DNA of 5,333 nucleotides from GCA-002840305 sp964394905 (GTDB lineage: Bacteria > Patescibacteriota > Patescibacteriia > Patescibacteriales > UBA12465). The notes beneath the pieces were generated by a model, which saw nothing but the letters and a program-made list of their open reading frames with translations, did not search any database and was not told the origin of the DNA. The stretch covers positions 1 to 5,333 of the forward strand of contig CAYMZF010000031.1 in the NCBI GenBank assembly GCA_964394905.1, given 5' to 3'. Both the position numbers and the translations under genes were made by a program. How positions within the stretch are numbered: the stretch's first letter is position 1; each line of letters begins with the position of its first letter. Of the stretch, positions 5,327-5,333 are shown one piece after another.

Positions 5327-5333
5327 GACAAAA

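Noticed and set aside
1..5333. CRISPR arrays, insertion sequences, phage genes, large direct repeats or recoded stop codons
   Set aside because: No spaced repeats, transposase motifs or target duplications were seen. The genes end at normal TAA or TAG codons with no in-frame TGA in the proteins, so there is no evidence here for or against UGA recoding.

Overview
This is an AT-rich bacterial window holding mostly housekeeping genes for replication, recombination, translation and tRNA modification. It also contains one partial signalling gene that runs off the left edge. All protein genes belong to bacterial families (DnaB, RecR, YbaB/EbfC, bL21, MtaB). The compact layout, A/T-only spacers, absence of Shine-Dalgarno motifs and tRNA genes without an encoded CCA tail would fit a reduced, low-GC bacterium such as a Patescibacteria/CPR member. 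That placement is inference; the window contains no rRNA or other decisive marker.

Left part, minus strand: a membrane histidine kinase enters from the edge (691 down to 1, C-terminus missing). It is preceded by the methylthiotransferase gene mtaB (2098 to 797), whose intrinsic terminator overlaps its own stop codon. Upstream of mtaB is a two-gene tRNA unit, tRNA-Lys(UUU) then tRNA-Thr(UGU), with a strong promoter, a hairpin at the predicted 5' end of the transcript, and its own terminator. MtaB acts on t6A37 in tRNAs that read ANN codons, and both adjacent tRNAs are of that class, so the enzyme sits beside probable substrates.

Right part: a divergent promoter drives dnaB (2541-3923) on the plus strand, followed by ybaB and recR. 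The best dnaB promoter puts the first transcribed base on the A of the start codon, so the mRNA may be leaderless. recR converges on rplU (5289 to 4975), and the two share one hairpin that can terminate both strands. The rplU promoter -10 lies at the right edge.

I see no mobile element, CRISPR array, phage gene or clearly new multi-gene system. The points most worth a second look are the tRNA leader hairpin, the leaderless dnaB start, the lack of Shine-Dalgarno motifs, the cysteine-rich kinase, and the pairing of mtaB with its tRNAs.
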